Source of the DNA: Candidatus Saccharibacteria bacterium UBA6224
GTDB lineage: Bacteria; Patescibacteriota; Saccharimonadia; Saccharimonadales; UBA4665
NCBI GenBank assembly: GCA_002441585.1
Contig: DJWS01000004.1
Location: 1-64,000, forward strand
Direction of reading: 5' to 3'
DNA length: 64,000 bases
The position numbers were made by a program, and so were the translations under genes. The notes under the pieces were generated by a model that worked only from the letters and a program-made list of their open reading frames with translations, ran no database searches and was not told the DNA's origin. Of this stretch, positions 20,793-28,971 are shown piece by piece; the first letter of the stretch is position 1, and every line of letters starts with the position of its first letter.

Positions 20793-21982
20793 TTTCTCTC
20801 CTGTTTTGAATACTCAATGTTACTGAGCATAAGCTCGGGATCAACGAGCCCTGCGGTGTCGCCATCTTTGCGAATATCGAATTTAGCCGCCTCATTATAC
20901 CAGTCGTAGAACTCTGTGGCCGTTTGATTGCAGGTGGCAACAGAAAGGCTGTAGCTATCTGTCGCCAGTATGTTGGGCAGCGTCCAGGTCATCGAAACCG
21001 TATCACCTTTTGAAAGCTTCTTGGTTTGTACGCGTTTTCGAAGAGTGTTACCTTCTAGGATATTGATCCCACGGGAATTATAGATAGTAAATCCAAACAC
21101 TGGAGAATCTACATTTTCAAAGACCCGGTAGGAAGCTGTTATTTTTATTTTTCCATCGTCGATTTCAATTCTTGGTGGATCCGCTTTTATGTTTCCGGTT
21201 CCCCATCTTTGGCCCTCATCCTCTGTACCCGTGGCTGTATCTCTTGCTTCCTCATTAAACATCCGCTGGTATGCTTGAGCGACCCGCTCAATACCTCCAG
21301 CTTCCACGATCTTACCCTTATCGATCATGATACCGGCATCACAATAAAGTCTGGCTGCGGCCATGTCATGGGTAACAAGGATGACGGTCTGTTTGTCCTT
21401 TTTCAGTTTCATGAAATAATCGAAGCATCTTTTTTGGAACGCAGCATCACCCACCGCTAAGACTTCGTCAAGAACAAGAACATCAGAGTTTATGCGAATA
21501 GCTATGGAGAAGGCAAGGCGAACCTGCATGCCCGATGAATAGTTTTTGAGTTTTTGGTCCATAAAGCGTTTGAGCTCAGCAAACGCTACGATGTCATCGT
21601 ACATGGCAGCCATTTCGCTTCGATTAAAGCCGAGTAAAGCCCCGTTAAGAAAGACGTTTTCGCGACCAGTGAGCTCCGGGTTGAAGCCTACGCCCAGCTC
21701 AATGAATGGCGTCAACTTACCATTAACCTGAATGAACCCATTTGTTGGTGTGTAAATCCCTGCGAGTAGCTTTAGTAGGGTACTTTTGCCTGAGCCGTTT
21801 CGCCCGACAATACCGAAAAATTCGCCCTTTTTGACCTCAAACGATATGTCATCCAGGACTTTTTGGGTTTCGTATCCGCGCTTTTTGAAATTGATGAGCG
21901 CGCCTTTGATTGAGCTCTGTTTTTCGTGCGGTAGTCTGAACGATTTCGATACGTGGTCAACCTTGATAGCTATGTCATCCAT
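20789..21982 (-). CDS. Polysaccharide ABC exporter ATPase (Wzt/TagH-type)
   Basis: A 397-residue ATPase that powers export of a lipid-linked polysaccharide. Walker A is GRNGSGKSTLL near residues 59-69, the signature YSSGMQVRLA lies near 147-156 and Walker B VLVLDEVLAVGD near 168-179, followed by the H-loop HDM. Residues from about 260 form an extra C-terminal region resembling the Wzt carbohydrate-binding beta sandwich, which in O-antigen exporters recognises the modified chain end. That fits the adjacent methyltransferase-RgpF fusion. Its start touches the permease stop (21982/21983). Confidence 0.94.
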   Translation of the reverse strand: MDDIAIKVDHVSKSFRLPHEKQSSIKGALINFKKRGYETQKVLDDISFEVKKGEFFGIVGRNGSGKSTLLKLLAGIYTPTNGFIQVNGKLTPFIELGVGFNPELTGRENVFLNGALLGFNRSEMAAMYDDIVAFAELKRFMDQKLKNYSSGMQVRLAFSIAIRINSDVLVLDEVLAVGDAAFQKRCFDYFMKLKKDKQTVILVTHDMAAARLYCDAGIMIDKGKIVEAGGIERVAQAYQRMFNEEARDTATGTEDEGQRWGTGNIKADPPRIEIDDGKIKITASYRVFENVDSPVFGFTIYNSRGINILEGNTLRKRVQTKKLSKGDTVSMTWTLPNILATDSYSLSVATCNQTATEFYDWYNEAAKFDIRKDGDTAGLVDPELMLSNIEYSKQERK

Positions 21983-22783
21983 CTAGATGTTCTCCGCAAA
22001 GTAGCTTGATTCTTTTCGGAAATAGAGAAGTCCACCAACAAGCACGAGCACCACAACCGCAAACGGGATAAACTTGTAGAACCCCCCTTGAAAAACGCTA
22101 TAAACCGTAGGTGTGGTGTGAGTGATGGCGGCGTAGCGCGCGTCTTGAATGGCCTGTGCCATTGGGTTGAGCATAATAACCTTTTGTAGTGTGACATTCG
22201 TGATGCTCGAAAGCGGATAAAGAATCGGTGTTAGGTAAAATCCGGCCTGCAAAACAACCTCCCATATATAACTTATGTCTCGAAATTTGACATACAGAGC
22301 GGATAGCAACAGTGAGATTCCCAAAGCAAATATATAAACCTCGAGTAGGGCGAGGATGATGAGCGGCAGGGTGCCTATCAGCGGCACTTGGTTGATTACC
22401 ATAAATATAGCGACGACAATTAGGTTAAGCCCCAGGTTAATCAGGGCGGACAGACTACTACTAAAAACGATTATCCATCGAGGGATTCGGATTTTACGAA
22501 TCAGGTCGCCGCGCCCGACAATGGATGTCAGGCTCTGCACTGTCATCTCATTAAAAAAGTTCCAGATAACAATACCTAGCAACAGGTAGATTGGAAAGTG
22601 CGGGACACCGGTGCCAATCTTGAGGAATTTGACGAATACCACGTACAGGATAACGAATATCAGCAGGGGGCGAAGCAGGGACCAGGCATACCCAAGAACA
22701 GACCCTTGGTAGCGTAGCTTGAAATCTGTTCGGACCAGTTCACTCAACAGCGCCCTGTTCTGCTTCGAAAGATATTGTCTCAT
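21983..22783 (-). CDS. ABC-2 type polysaccharide exporter permease (Wzm/TagG-type)
   Basis: A 266-residue integral membrane protein with six hydrophobic stretches and the ABC-2 signature region. The N-terminus MRQYLSKQNRALLSELVRTD, followed by FKLRYQGSVLGYAWSLLRPL, is the classical start of TagG/Wzm/RfbA-type permeases. I use ATG 22783: the open frame extends 42 codons further, but that stretch runs into the divergent glycosyltransferase and is not permease-like. A TATAAT on this strand (22796-22801) lies 12 bases before the ATG, overlapping the divergent promoter. It pairs with the downstream ATPase. Confidence 0.93.
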   Translation of the reverse strand: MRQYLSKQNRALLSELVRTDFKLRYQGSVLGYAWSLLRPLLIFVILYVVFVKFLKIGTGVPHFPIYLLLGIVIWNFFNEMTVQSLTSIVGRGDLIRKIRIPRWIIVFSSSLSALINLGLNLIVVAIFMVINQVPLIGTLPLIILALLEVYIFALGISLLLSALYVKFRDISYIWEVVLQAGFYLTPILYPLSSITNVTLQKVIMLNPMAQAIQDARYAAITHTTPTVYSVFQGGFYKFIPFAVVVLVLVGGLLYFRKESSYFAENI

Positions 22784-22794
22784 TGCTAGTAGCG

Positions 22795-22801
22795 TATTAT
22801 A
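22795..22801. promoter_or_regulatory. Overlapping divergent -10 boxes (TATTATA)
   Basis: One heptamer reads TATTAT on the plus strand, eight bases before ATG 22809, and TATAAT on the minus strand, 12 bases before ATG 22783. Only 25 bases separate the two starts, so both promoters must use it or compete for it. Confidence 0.5.
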
Positions 22802-22808
22802 GAGGAAT

Positions 22809-23837
22809 ATGACCACCAAGTCGACGAGTAACGTAGCTGTCGTAGTGCCAAATTGGAATGGTAAAGATGGCCTCAAGACCTGCTTGGATTCGCTACTGTC
22901 ACAAACCACACAGCCTCAGATCATAGTTGTCGAGAACGGTTCGACCGATGGATCGCTCGAATACCTGCGACATAACTATCCTCAGGTCAGATTAGTAGTA
23001 AATCAAACTAACCATGGCTTTGCGGGCGGCGTCAACGACGGCATCAAGGTTGCCATGGAGCTAGGCTGCGAATACGTCGCACTGTTCAACAACGATGCCA
23101 CGGCTGAGACAGACTGGCTTGAGAAGCTGGTTGCCGTGCTCGACGTTGAGAAAGAATTTGGCATTGCCACCTGCAAACTCATGGCTGCCGATAAATCGCA
23201 CATGGACAGTACTGGCGACCAGTACACAGTCTGGGGTCTGCCCTACCCACGTGGGCGCGGCGAGCCGGTTAGTGATGTGTATGATGAAAAGATTCGCGTC
23301 TTCGCAGCCAGTGGCGGCGCCAGTCTGTACCGCACGAAGATGTTCGAGGAGATAGGATTGTTCGATGAGGATTTCTTCGCCTACTACGAAGATGTCGACA
23401 TTAGCTTCCGGGCGCAATTATCTGCTTGGCAGGTCCGCTATGTGCCCGAGGCTATTGCCTACCACCAAATCGGTGCCACCAGCGGCAAGATCCGCGGTTT
23501 TACGACCCACCAAACCACCAAGAACTTGCCGCTGCTGCTTGTTAAGAACGTGCCGCGGCGATTCTTTTTCAAGATTTGGTGGCGTTTTTTGCTGGCCGAT
23601 GTCCTGTTCGTCCTCAAGTCATTTACTCGCGGCCAGGGCTGGGCGGCGCTGACAGGCGACTGGCGGGCAAGCATGCTACTACCCAAAAAGTTTGGCGAAA
23701 GGCGGCACATCCAAAAGAATAAGAAGGTGTCCGATGACTACATCTGGGCTATGATAGAGCACGACCTACCGCCAAACGCGTATAATTTACGTAAGCTTCG
23801 GGCCTTTTGGCGCAAACTAACCTTTAGGAAATCATGA
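22809..23837 (+). CDS. Glycosyltransferase family 2 (GT-A)
   Basis: A 342-residue GT-A enzyme related to rhamnosyl- and galactofuranosyl-transferases such as GlfT1 and WbbL. VVVPNWNGKDGLKTCLDSLL lies near residues 10-29, IIVVENGSTDGSLEYL near 38, the metal-binding FNNDA near 95, and FFAYYEDVDISFRAQLSAW near 195-214. The last of these carries the E/D-D motif typical of inverting GT2 enzymes. AGAGGAA lies just before the ATG and could act as ribosome site or as part of a nearly leaderless start. It ends one base before the next glycosyltransferase. Confidence 0.88.
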   Translation: MTTKSTSNVAVVVPNWNGKDGLKTCLDSLLSQTTQPQIIVVENGSTDGSLEYLRHNYPQVRLVVNQTNHGFAGGVNDGIKVAMELGCEYVALFNNDATAETDWLEKLVAVLDVEKEFGIATCKLMAADKSHMDSTGDQYTVWGLPYPRGRGEPVSDVYDEKIRVFAASGGASLYRTKMFEEIGLFDEDFFAYYEDVDISFRAQLSAWQVRYVPEAIAYHQIGATSGKIRGFTTHQTTKNLPLLLVKNVPRRFFFKIWWRFLLADVLFVLKSFTRGQGWAALTGDWRASMLLPKKFGERRHIQKNKKVSDDYIWAMIEHDLPPNAYNLRKLRAFWRKLTFRKS

Positions 23838-23838
23838 T

Positions 23839-24942
23839 ATGAAAACTATTGTCATCGACGCACGTGAACTGCGCACCTCTACTGGTCGTTACATCGAGCG
23901 ATTGATAAATTACCTGCAAGAGGTCGATAACGATTTGAGTCATCGCTACATCATCCTACTCAAACCAAAAGACATGGATGGATGGAAGCCAAAGAGCAAG
24001 CGCTTCACGGCCATTCCCTGCCGGTTCAAAGAGTTTGGGTTCGGCGAACAACTGGGCTATGCCTGGCAACTGTTTTGGCTAAGGCCCAGCCTGGTGCACT
24101 TTGGCATGACACAACAGCCGGTACTATATTTTGGCAAGGTCGTCACCACCATGCACGACCTGACGACGCTGCGTTTCAGCAACCCTGCTAAAAATAGATT
24201 CGTCTTTGCCGTTAAGCGATGGGTGTACGAGCGAGTCATCAAGTGGGTGGCTTACAAATCGCGCCACATAATCGTACCGAGCGAGTATGTCAAAGACGAC
24301 ATCGCCAAATTTACCCGAACCAACAGCCGCAAGATTACCGTGACTTATGAGGCAGGCGACCAAGTAACCGCCAAGGCCGAACCGTATTACAACCTAAAGG
24401 GTAAGAAATTCATCATGTATGTCGGGCGCCCTACGCCCCACAAGAATCTGCGCCGTCTGATCAACGCCTACGCTCAACTAAAACAATCTCATCCGGAACT
24501 TCACTTGGCACTTGTCGGTAAGACCGACTCCAACTACCGACGCATGGAACGCTATGTCCATAAACACGACATACCTGACGTGATTTTCACGGACTTCGTG
24601 AGCGATGGTCAGTTGCGATGGCTGTTCGAAAACTGCGCCGTTTACGCCTTCCCCAGCCTGAGCGAAGGTTTTGGTCTGCCAGGACTAGAGGCAATGGCTT
24701 CGGGCGCGCCGGTAGTCAGCAGCAATGCCACCTGTCTACCTGAAATTTACGGTAACGCCGCCGAATATTTCGACCCGTTGGATTTGGATGATATGGTCAG
24801 GGTCATCGAGCGCGTATTGACCGATGACAAGCTGCGCCAGCGTCTTGTGCGCGACGGCCAAAAGCGGGTCGCTAAATATTCATGGAAGCGTATGGCCGAA
24901 CAAACCCTAGATATCTACAAGGGCATTCTGCGCGAGCAATAG
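23839..24942 (+). CDS. Glycosyltransferase family 4 (mannosyltransferase-like)
   Basis: A 367-residue GT-B enzyme. The N-terminus (KTIVIDARELRTSTGRYIER) has the STGxY/GxGRY donor-side loop typical of GT4 mannosyltransferases. The C-terminal donor domain begins FIMYVGRPTPHKNLRRLINA near residue 190, and the retaining-enzyme E-x7-E is in PSLSEGFGLPGLEAMASGAP near 272-291. With GDP-mannose produced by ManC at the start of the window, mannose is a plausible donor. AGGAAA stands before the ATG, and only one base separates it from the GT2 stop. It converges on the jag gene with nine bases between. Confidence 0.9.
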   Translation: MKTIVIDARELRTSTGRYIERLINYLQEVDNDLSHRYIILLKPKDMDGWKPKSKRFTAIPCRFKEFGFGEQLGYAWQLFWLRPSLVHFGMTQQPVLYFGKVVTTMHDLTTLRFSNPAKNRFVFAVKRWVYERVIKWVAYKSRHIIVPSEYVKDDIAKFTRTNSRKITVTYEAGDQVTAKAEPYYNLKGKKFIMYVGRPTPHKNLRRLINAYAQLKQSHPELHLALVGKTDSNYRRMERYVHKHDIPDVIFTDFVSDGQLRWLFENCAVYAFPSLSEGFGLPGLEAMASGAPVVSSNATCLPEIYGNAAEYFDPLDLDDMVRVIERVLTDDKLRQRLVRDGQKRVAKYSWKRMAEQTLDIYKGILREQ

Positions 24943-24951
24943 GGAAATAGC

Positions 24952-25410
24952 CTAATTGGACTCGGCGGGTTTGAGCACGACGTGGCGGTCGCGGCCTTCG
25001 CCGACAGATTCCGTTCGTATTCCGGAGTCATCTGCCAGTTTGTGGATGACCCGCCGGTCAGCAGCGTTCATGGGCGCTAGTTCGTATGGTTCGTTGGTCT
25101 GTTTGACCTTGTCGACCCAGGCTTGAGCCTTTTCAGCCAAGCGGTCGGCTCGCTGTTGCTTATAGCCAGCGATGTCGACATTGACTCGCCAATATTCGTG
25201 CTGTTGGTTCTTGAGGGCGGTGCTGACCAGATATTGCAAGGAGCGCATGGTGTCGCCGTGCTGGCCAATCAGGAAGCCGTTCTGAGCGGTCGAGGGTACG
25301 TTGAGTTGGATTACATCATCATCGTGCGATGCCGACACCTCGGTGTTAAGACCAAAGAACGACAACAGGTCCTCAAGGTACTGCTTGGCGTATTGAATTG
25401 ACTCTTCCAT
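24952..25410 (-). CDS. jag: Jag/KhpB-type RNA-binding protein (KH and R3H domains)
   Basis: A 152-residue protein with an N-terminal helical segment, a KH domain (GQHGDTMRSLQYLVSTAL near residues 72-89) and a C-terminal R3H domain with the R-x3-H core RRVIHKLADD near 122-131. In Gram-positive bacteria Jag/KhpB binds RNA, acts with KhpA and sits in the yidC-rnpA-rpmH cluster, as here. I chose ATG 25410, with GGAGG five bases upstream; the longer frame adds ten residues without support. The first 50 residues match the Jag-N type. Confidence 0.93.
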   Translation of the reverse strand: MEESIQYAKQYLEDLLSFFGLNTEVSASHDDDVIQLNVPSTAQNGFLIGQHGDTMRSLQYLVSTALKNQQHEYWRVNVDIAGYKQQRADRLAEKAQAWVDKVKQTNEPYELAPMNAADRRVIHKLADDSGIRTESVGEGRDRHVVLKPAESN

Positions 25411-25516
25411 CACTTCCTCCGTGTCTCTTCCATGAGACAAACCTGACGGTTTTTCTCATCGCGCAGGGCGAAAAAGTGCAATTTTTCGCCCTGGCTGCTC
25501 TTTTCCCTTATAGTCA

Positions 25517-26485
25517 TCACTTCCTCCGTTTTTTAGTGGTGCTCCGACCCTTCTTAGCTTTGGATTTTTTGTTTTTGGAGGTTGTCGAGTGATCTTTGGT
25601 TGCGGCCGCAGTGGTGACTATCTCGGCTTCGGGAATGGATTTTACATCTTTTGTCGAACCAGCACTAGCTAGCGCTTCGAGTTCGGTCTCGTCTTCACGC
25701 AGGACGATTGACTGCTGGATGAAAGCGACGATACCACCGACCAACCAGTACAGACTGAGGGCCGAGGGCAGGCCGACAGTGAAGAAGAATATCATGATAG
25801 GTAAGAAATAAATGGTGCTCCGTCCGACGGCGGCGTTGACCTCGGACTGATCGGTCTGCTTGCCTTCGCCAGCCTCGCTCAGGATTTTCTTGAGGCTGCG
25901 GCCGTCCTTGGCCTCTGGCAAAAGCTGCTTGCTCTGAAAATATTGCACGACGGCACTGCCCGCCACCAATATCATGGCTGGCCAATAAATTGCCCCACCC
26001 CTGATAGCCGGTCGGGTCAGGTCGACCAGGCCAAACAGTGTACCATCGAACAAGTGGATGTTTTTACTGAGGTGCTGCATCCAGCCCAGGTCCTGCAAAA
26101 ACGGATAGGCGAACTGGTACATCTGGTGGGGGTCGTCGACCACGCGGCGCAGTCCGATGTAAAGTGCGATCAGAATTGGCAACTGTAAGATAATAACGCC
26201 GATGGAGGCCAGCGGCTTGATGCCCCTCTCTTTATACAGTTCCATTGTCAGGAGGGCTTCTTTTTGGCGATCGCCCTTGGTTTCTTGCTTGATGCGCTTG
26301 AGTTCCGGCTGGATTTTGCGCATGGCCTTGGTTTGGTGCAATTGACGCTTGAGCAGTGGCCAGAGGGCCAAACGGACAATGATGGTAAAGATGATTATTG
26401 CCAAACCAAAGTTATGGCCAGGCAGGAGCGCGTAAATCGCGACCAACAGGTTGAAAATAGGTTGCGTTATAAACGTTGTAAACAT
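25517..26485 (-). CDS. yidC: Membrane protein insertase YidC/Oxa1
   Basis: A 322-residue insertase that places proteins into the cytoplasmic membrane. It lacks the long periplasmic domain of Gram-negative YidC and resembles the short Gram-positive/Oxa1 type. Five hydrophobic helices are visible. Helix 1 is followed by the cytoplasmic hairpin KRQLHQTKAMRKIQPELKRI, with an Arg in the groove position. The C-terminus is a long Lys/Arg tail (KNKKSKAKKGRSTTKKRRK), probably for ribosome contact. AAGGAA precedes the ATG, with TATAGT further upstream. It belongs to the rpmH-rnpA-yidC-jag operon running away from the origin. Confidence 0.96.
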   Translation of the reverse strand: MFTTFITQPIFNLLVAIYALLPGHNFGLAIIIFTIIVRLALWPLLKRQLHQTKAMRKIQPELKRIKQETKGDRQKEALLTMELYKERGIKPLASIGVIILQLPILIALYIGLRRVVDDPHQMYQFAYPFLQDLGWMQHLSKNIHLFDGTLFGLVDLTRPAIRGGAIYWPAMILVAGSAVVQYFQSKQLLPEAKDGRSLKKILSEAGEGKQTDQSEVNAAVGRSTIYFLPIMIFFFTVGLPSALSLYWLVGGIVAFIQQSIVLREDETELEALASAGSTKDVKSIPEAEIVTTAAATKDHSTTSKNKKSKAKKGRSTTKKRRK

Positions 26486-26531
26486 CCGTTGATTCCTTGC
26501 ATCTTACTATAGCATGACAGTGGCGTGGGGG

Positions 26532-26876
26532 TTACCTCAAGTCGGCCACCGTCACGGCCTCGTGTACCATTCGTTGGAGTTTTTTAGAGTCAGCCGATTC
26601 GACCTGGTCGCTAAAAACCGTCACAACGATATCGTAGGCTGGCACTAGGCCGGCCAGTTCGAGCCGAAGTATTTCATACAACCGCCGTCTGATACGATTT
26701 CGGACCACGGCCGATTTACTGACCTTGCGGCTAACCACGACCGCGCAACGGTAGGTGGAGCGCTTGGGATTCCTTTGATACTTGATGGCAAACCACGGGG
26801 TGCGACGAGTCGAACCATGTTTATAGACATGGTTCAGGCTGCCAAGTCCGTGGAATCGGTGGCTCCGATCAAGCAA
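26532..26876 (-). CDS. rnpA: Ribonuclease P protein component
   Basis: The protein subunit that helps the RNase P RNA mature tRNA 5' ends. It has 114 residues and is highly basic. The RNR signature region is VVSRKVSKSAVVRNRIRRRL near residues 47-66, and the N-terminal aromatic cleft segment HRFHGLGSLNHVYKHG is present. Its start lies 12 bases after the rpmH stop, the usual order. The RNase P RNA itself is not in this window. Confidence 0.96.
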   Translation of the reverse strand: MLDRSHRFHGLGSLNHVYKHGSTRRTPWFAIKYQRNPKRSTYRCAVVVSRKVSKSAVVRNRIRRRLYEILRLELAGLVPAYDIVVTVFSDQVESADSKKLQRMVHEAVTVADLR

Positions 26877-26888
26877 GGGGATTCCTTT

Positions 26889-27026
26889 CTAGTGCGTCAG
26901 GCGAGCGCGGCCCTTGTTGCGGCGACGCTGTAAAACGTTGCGGCCGGCCTTACTGGCCATGCGCTTGAAAAAACCGTGTTCGCGCGAGCGCTGGCGTTTT
27001 TTGGGTTGGTAGGTGCGCTTAGGCAT
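26889..27026 (-). CDS. rpmH: Large ribosomal subunit protein bL34
   Basis: A 45-residue basic ribosomal protein. It begins [20 protein letters not shown] and has [20 protein letters not shown] at residues 22-41, the bL34 consensus. It is the first gene leaving the origin leftwards and is followed by rnpA. The ATG at 27026 is preceded by GTGAGAA. No other start is possible at the usual length. Confidence 0.97.
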   Translation of the reverse strand: MPKRTYQPKKRQRSREHGFFKRMASKAGRNVLQRRRNKGRARLTH

Positions 27027-27256
27027 AAGTTCTCACTTTTTATTACTCACTTGCTAGAAAAGAAGTGAAATTAACAATATTTAACCCACTGATATTAACA
27101 ATTTTTCCACGTTTTCGCAAACGTAATCCACAGGTTAACAGATGGATATTTTGCCTGTGGATAACGCCACCTCGGTTATGGCAGATTTTTGCGTAATTCC
27201 CTTTTAAACTTTTGGGTCTGTGGAAAACTATGGATAACTCGGTTATACTTGGTCAC
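27027..27256. other. Replication origin candidate (rpmH-dnaA intergenic region)
   Basis: This stretch between the diverging rpmH and dnaA genes carries an AT-rich segment (about 27050-27120) and clustered DnaA-box-like 9-mers: a perfect TTATCCACA on the minus strand (27156-27164), TAATCCACA (27124-27132), TTTTCCACA on the minus strand (27219-27227), TTATCCATA on the minus strand (27229-27237) and TTTTCCACG near 27103. The gene order and strand switch are those of a classical oriC. The region probably also holds the dnaA and rpmH promoters. No experimental support exists here. Confidence 0.75.
27244..27249 (+). promoter_or_regulatory. -10 box TATACT at the dnaA start
   Basis: TATACT is followed by seven bases and ATG 27257. 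A transcript starting there either begins with that ATG (leaderless) or has a 15-base leader with GGGGAG before the in-frame ATG 27272. DnaA-box-like sites lie immediately upstream, which would allow autoregulation. Confidence 0.5.
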
Positions 27257-28672
27257 ATGGGGAGTCCAGCGATGTCACAATACGCGACCTGGCAGGCAGT
27301 TCTTGGGGAAATCGAATTGTCAATTTCCCGCGGGAACTTCATGACATGGTTCAAAAACACCACCCTCTTGGAAATGAACGAGGAGAGGGCTGTCATTGGA
27401 GTTGCCAACGTCTTTGTCAAACAGCAGCTGGAGCGTAAATACCACGACCTTATTACCGAAACTTTGCAGAAGAATGGCTTGCAGCCGACAACTATCGTTT
27501 ACAAGATACATACTGCTAAGCCCTCGCCATTGCAACGGACCGAGCCTACGATCACGACCGAACCTGAACAACCCCAAGCCAAACCCAGCACTCCAACGGC
27601 ATCGCAAATTTATGAGGTCAGATCACCAGAAGATGGCGGCATCTCACACAGCTACCGTCAGGGCATAAATAAGCGCTATACCTTCGACAATTTCATCGTA
27701 GGGTCCGGTAACGAGTTGGCCTTCGCCGCCTGTCAATCCATCGCTAGTCAACCGGGCAGTAAATATAACCCGTTGTTTTTGTACGGCGGCGTCGGCATTG
27801 GCAAGACTCACCTTATCCAAGCCGTCGGCAACGAGGTGGTTATCCGTAACCCGAGAGCCAAAGTCCTGTATGTCACGACTGAGCAGTTCGTCCAGGAGTT
27901 CGTCGACGCTATCCGATTTAAAAAGACCGCTAGTTTTGCGGGCCGCTACCGAACCATTGATGTGCTGATAATCGACGATGTCCAATTCATTGCCGGCAAA
28001 GAAAAAATGCAGGAAGAATTTTTTCACACCTTCAACGCCCTACACCAAGCCAACAAGCAAATTATCATGAGTTCCGATCGTCCGCCTAAAGAAATCCCAA
28101 CCCTGGAAGAACGCCTGCGTTCCCGCTTTGCCTGGGGCATGACAATCGACATGCAAAACCCTGATTTCGAGACCCGCTGTGCCATCGTCCAGACCAAGGC
28201 CCAAAGCCACGAGGTCGAGCTACCAAACGATGTGGTTGAATACTTAGCAACAAACATCCAGACCAACATCCGCGAACTCGAAGGCGCCCTGAACCAAGTT
28301 TTGGCATTTTGCGAAATGCGCGGACTCGATCCGTCGCTCGGGATAGCCACCAGTTTGCTTGGTGCCAATAAAACCCGACCAAAACATATCAGCGCCAAGC
28401 AAATCATCGAGCGCACCGCCCGACATTTCCAAATCTCGGTCGACGACATATTGGGACCTAAGCGCGATAAGGATATCGTGGTGCCAAGACAAGTCGCCAT
28501 GTATGTGCTCCGGAGCGAGCTGCATCTTAGCTTTCCGAAGATTGCCCACGAGCTTGGGCGCAAAGACCACACCACCGCCATCCACTCGGTCGAGAAAATC
28601 GAACGAGAGAGTCAAATCGACGCCGACATTCGGGCTGCTATCAATGAAATCAAGGATCGACTGTATGCCTGA
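27257..28672 (+). CDS. dnaA: Chromosomal replication initiator DnaA
   Basis: It binds DnaA boxes and melts the origin. At 471 residues it contains domain I (WQAVLGEIELSISRGNFMTW near residues 12-31), a short linker, and the AAA+ domain with Walker A GGVGIGKTHL near 178-187 and Walker B VLIIDDVQFI near 239-248. Domain IV has the DNA-binding signature ELGRKDHTTAIHSV near 439-452. Candidate starts are ATG 27257 (seven bases after TATACT, leaderless) and ATG 27272 (seven bases after GGGGAG). The furthest in-frame start, 27212, lies upstream of the promoter box and is unlikely. It is followed by a 300-bp gap and dnaN. Confidence 0.97.
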   Translation: MGSPAMSQYATWQAVLGEIELSISRGNFMTWFKNTTLLEMNEERAVIGVANVFVKQQLERKYHDLITETLQKNGLQPTTIVYKIHTAKPSPLQRTEPTITTEPEQPQAKPSTPTASQIYEVRSPEDGGISHSYRQGINKRYTFDNFIVGSGNELAFAACQSIASQPGSKYNPLFLYGGVGIGKTHLIQAVGNEVVIRNPRAKVLYVTTEQFVQEFVDAIRFKKTASFAGRYRTIDVLIIDDVQFIAGKEKMQEEFFHTFNALHQANKQIIMSSDRPPKEIPTLEERLRSRFAWGMTIDMQNPDFETRCAIVQTKAQSHEVELPNDVVEYLATNIQTNIRELEGALNQVLAFCEMRGLDPSLGIATSLLGANKTRPKHISAKQIIERTARHFQISVDDILGPKRDKDIVVPRQVAMYVLRSELHLSFPKIAHELGRKDHTTAIHSVEKIERESQIDADIRAAINEIKDRLYA

Positions 28673-28971
28673 CGCCCCAAAGATGACGCTTTGCGGGTGG
28701 GAAGAACTAGGTAAGATGTGTGTAAAAAATGTGTACAGTGTGGGTATTACCCCTGGAAAAGTAGTGGGTTTACGCACAACCAATTTGCCCACACCCCTAC
28801 CCCGTGTGGACAAACCTAGGCACTTAGCCGCAGTTTACTCACAAGTTAGCCGCCCTCATTTCCACAGGCGAATCAGCAATCACACCCCTGTAAAACGCAA
28901 GTTATACCCGTTATCCACCACACCTATAATAAGTCGCCACGAATTAAGAAAAGAAAGGATTATATAACTAC
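28673..28971. other. dnaA-dnaN intergenic region, possible second origin part
   Basis: Three hundred bases without a credible ORF. It holds DnaA-box-like sites (TTATCCACC at 28911-28919; a TTTCCACAG-type site near 28857), several TGTG/CACA-rich stretches around 28715-28740 and 28790-28820, and a TATAAT box (28925-28930) upstream of dnaN. Bipartite origins flanking dnaA are known in other bacteria, so this may be an accessory unit or only the dnaN promoter region. Confidence 0.5.
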
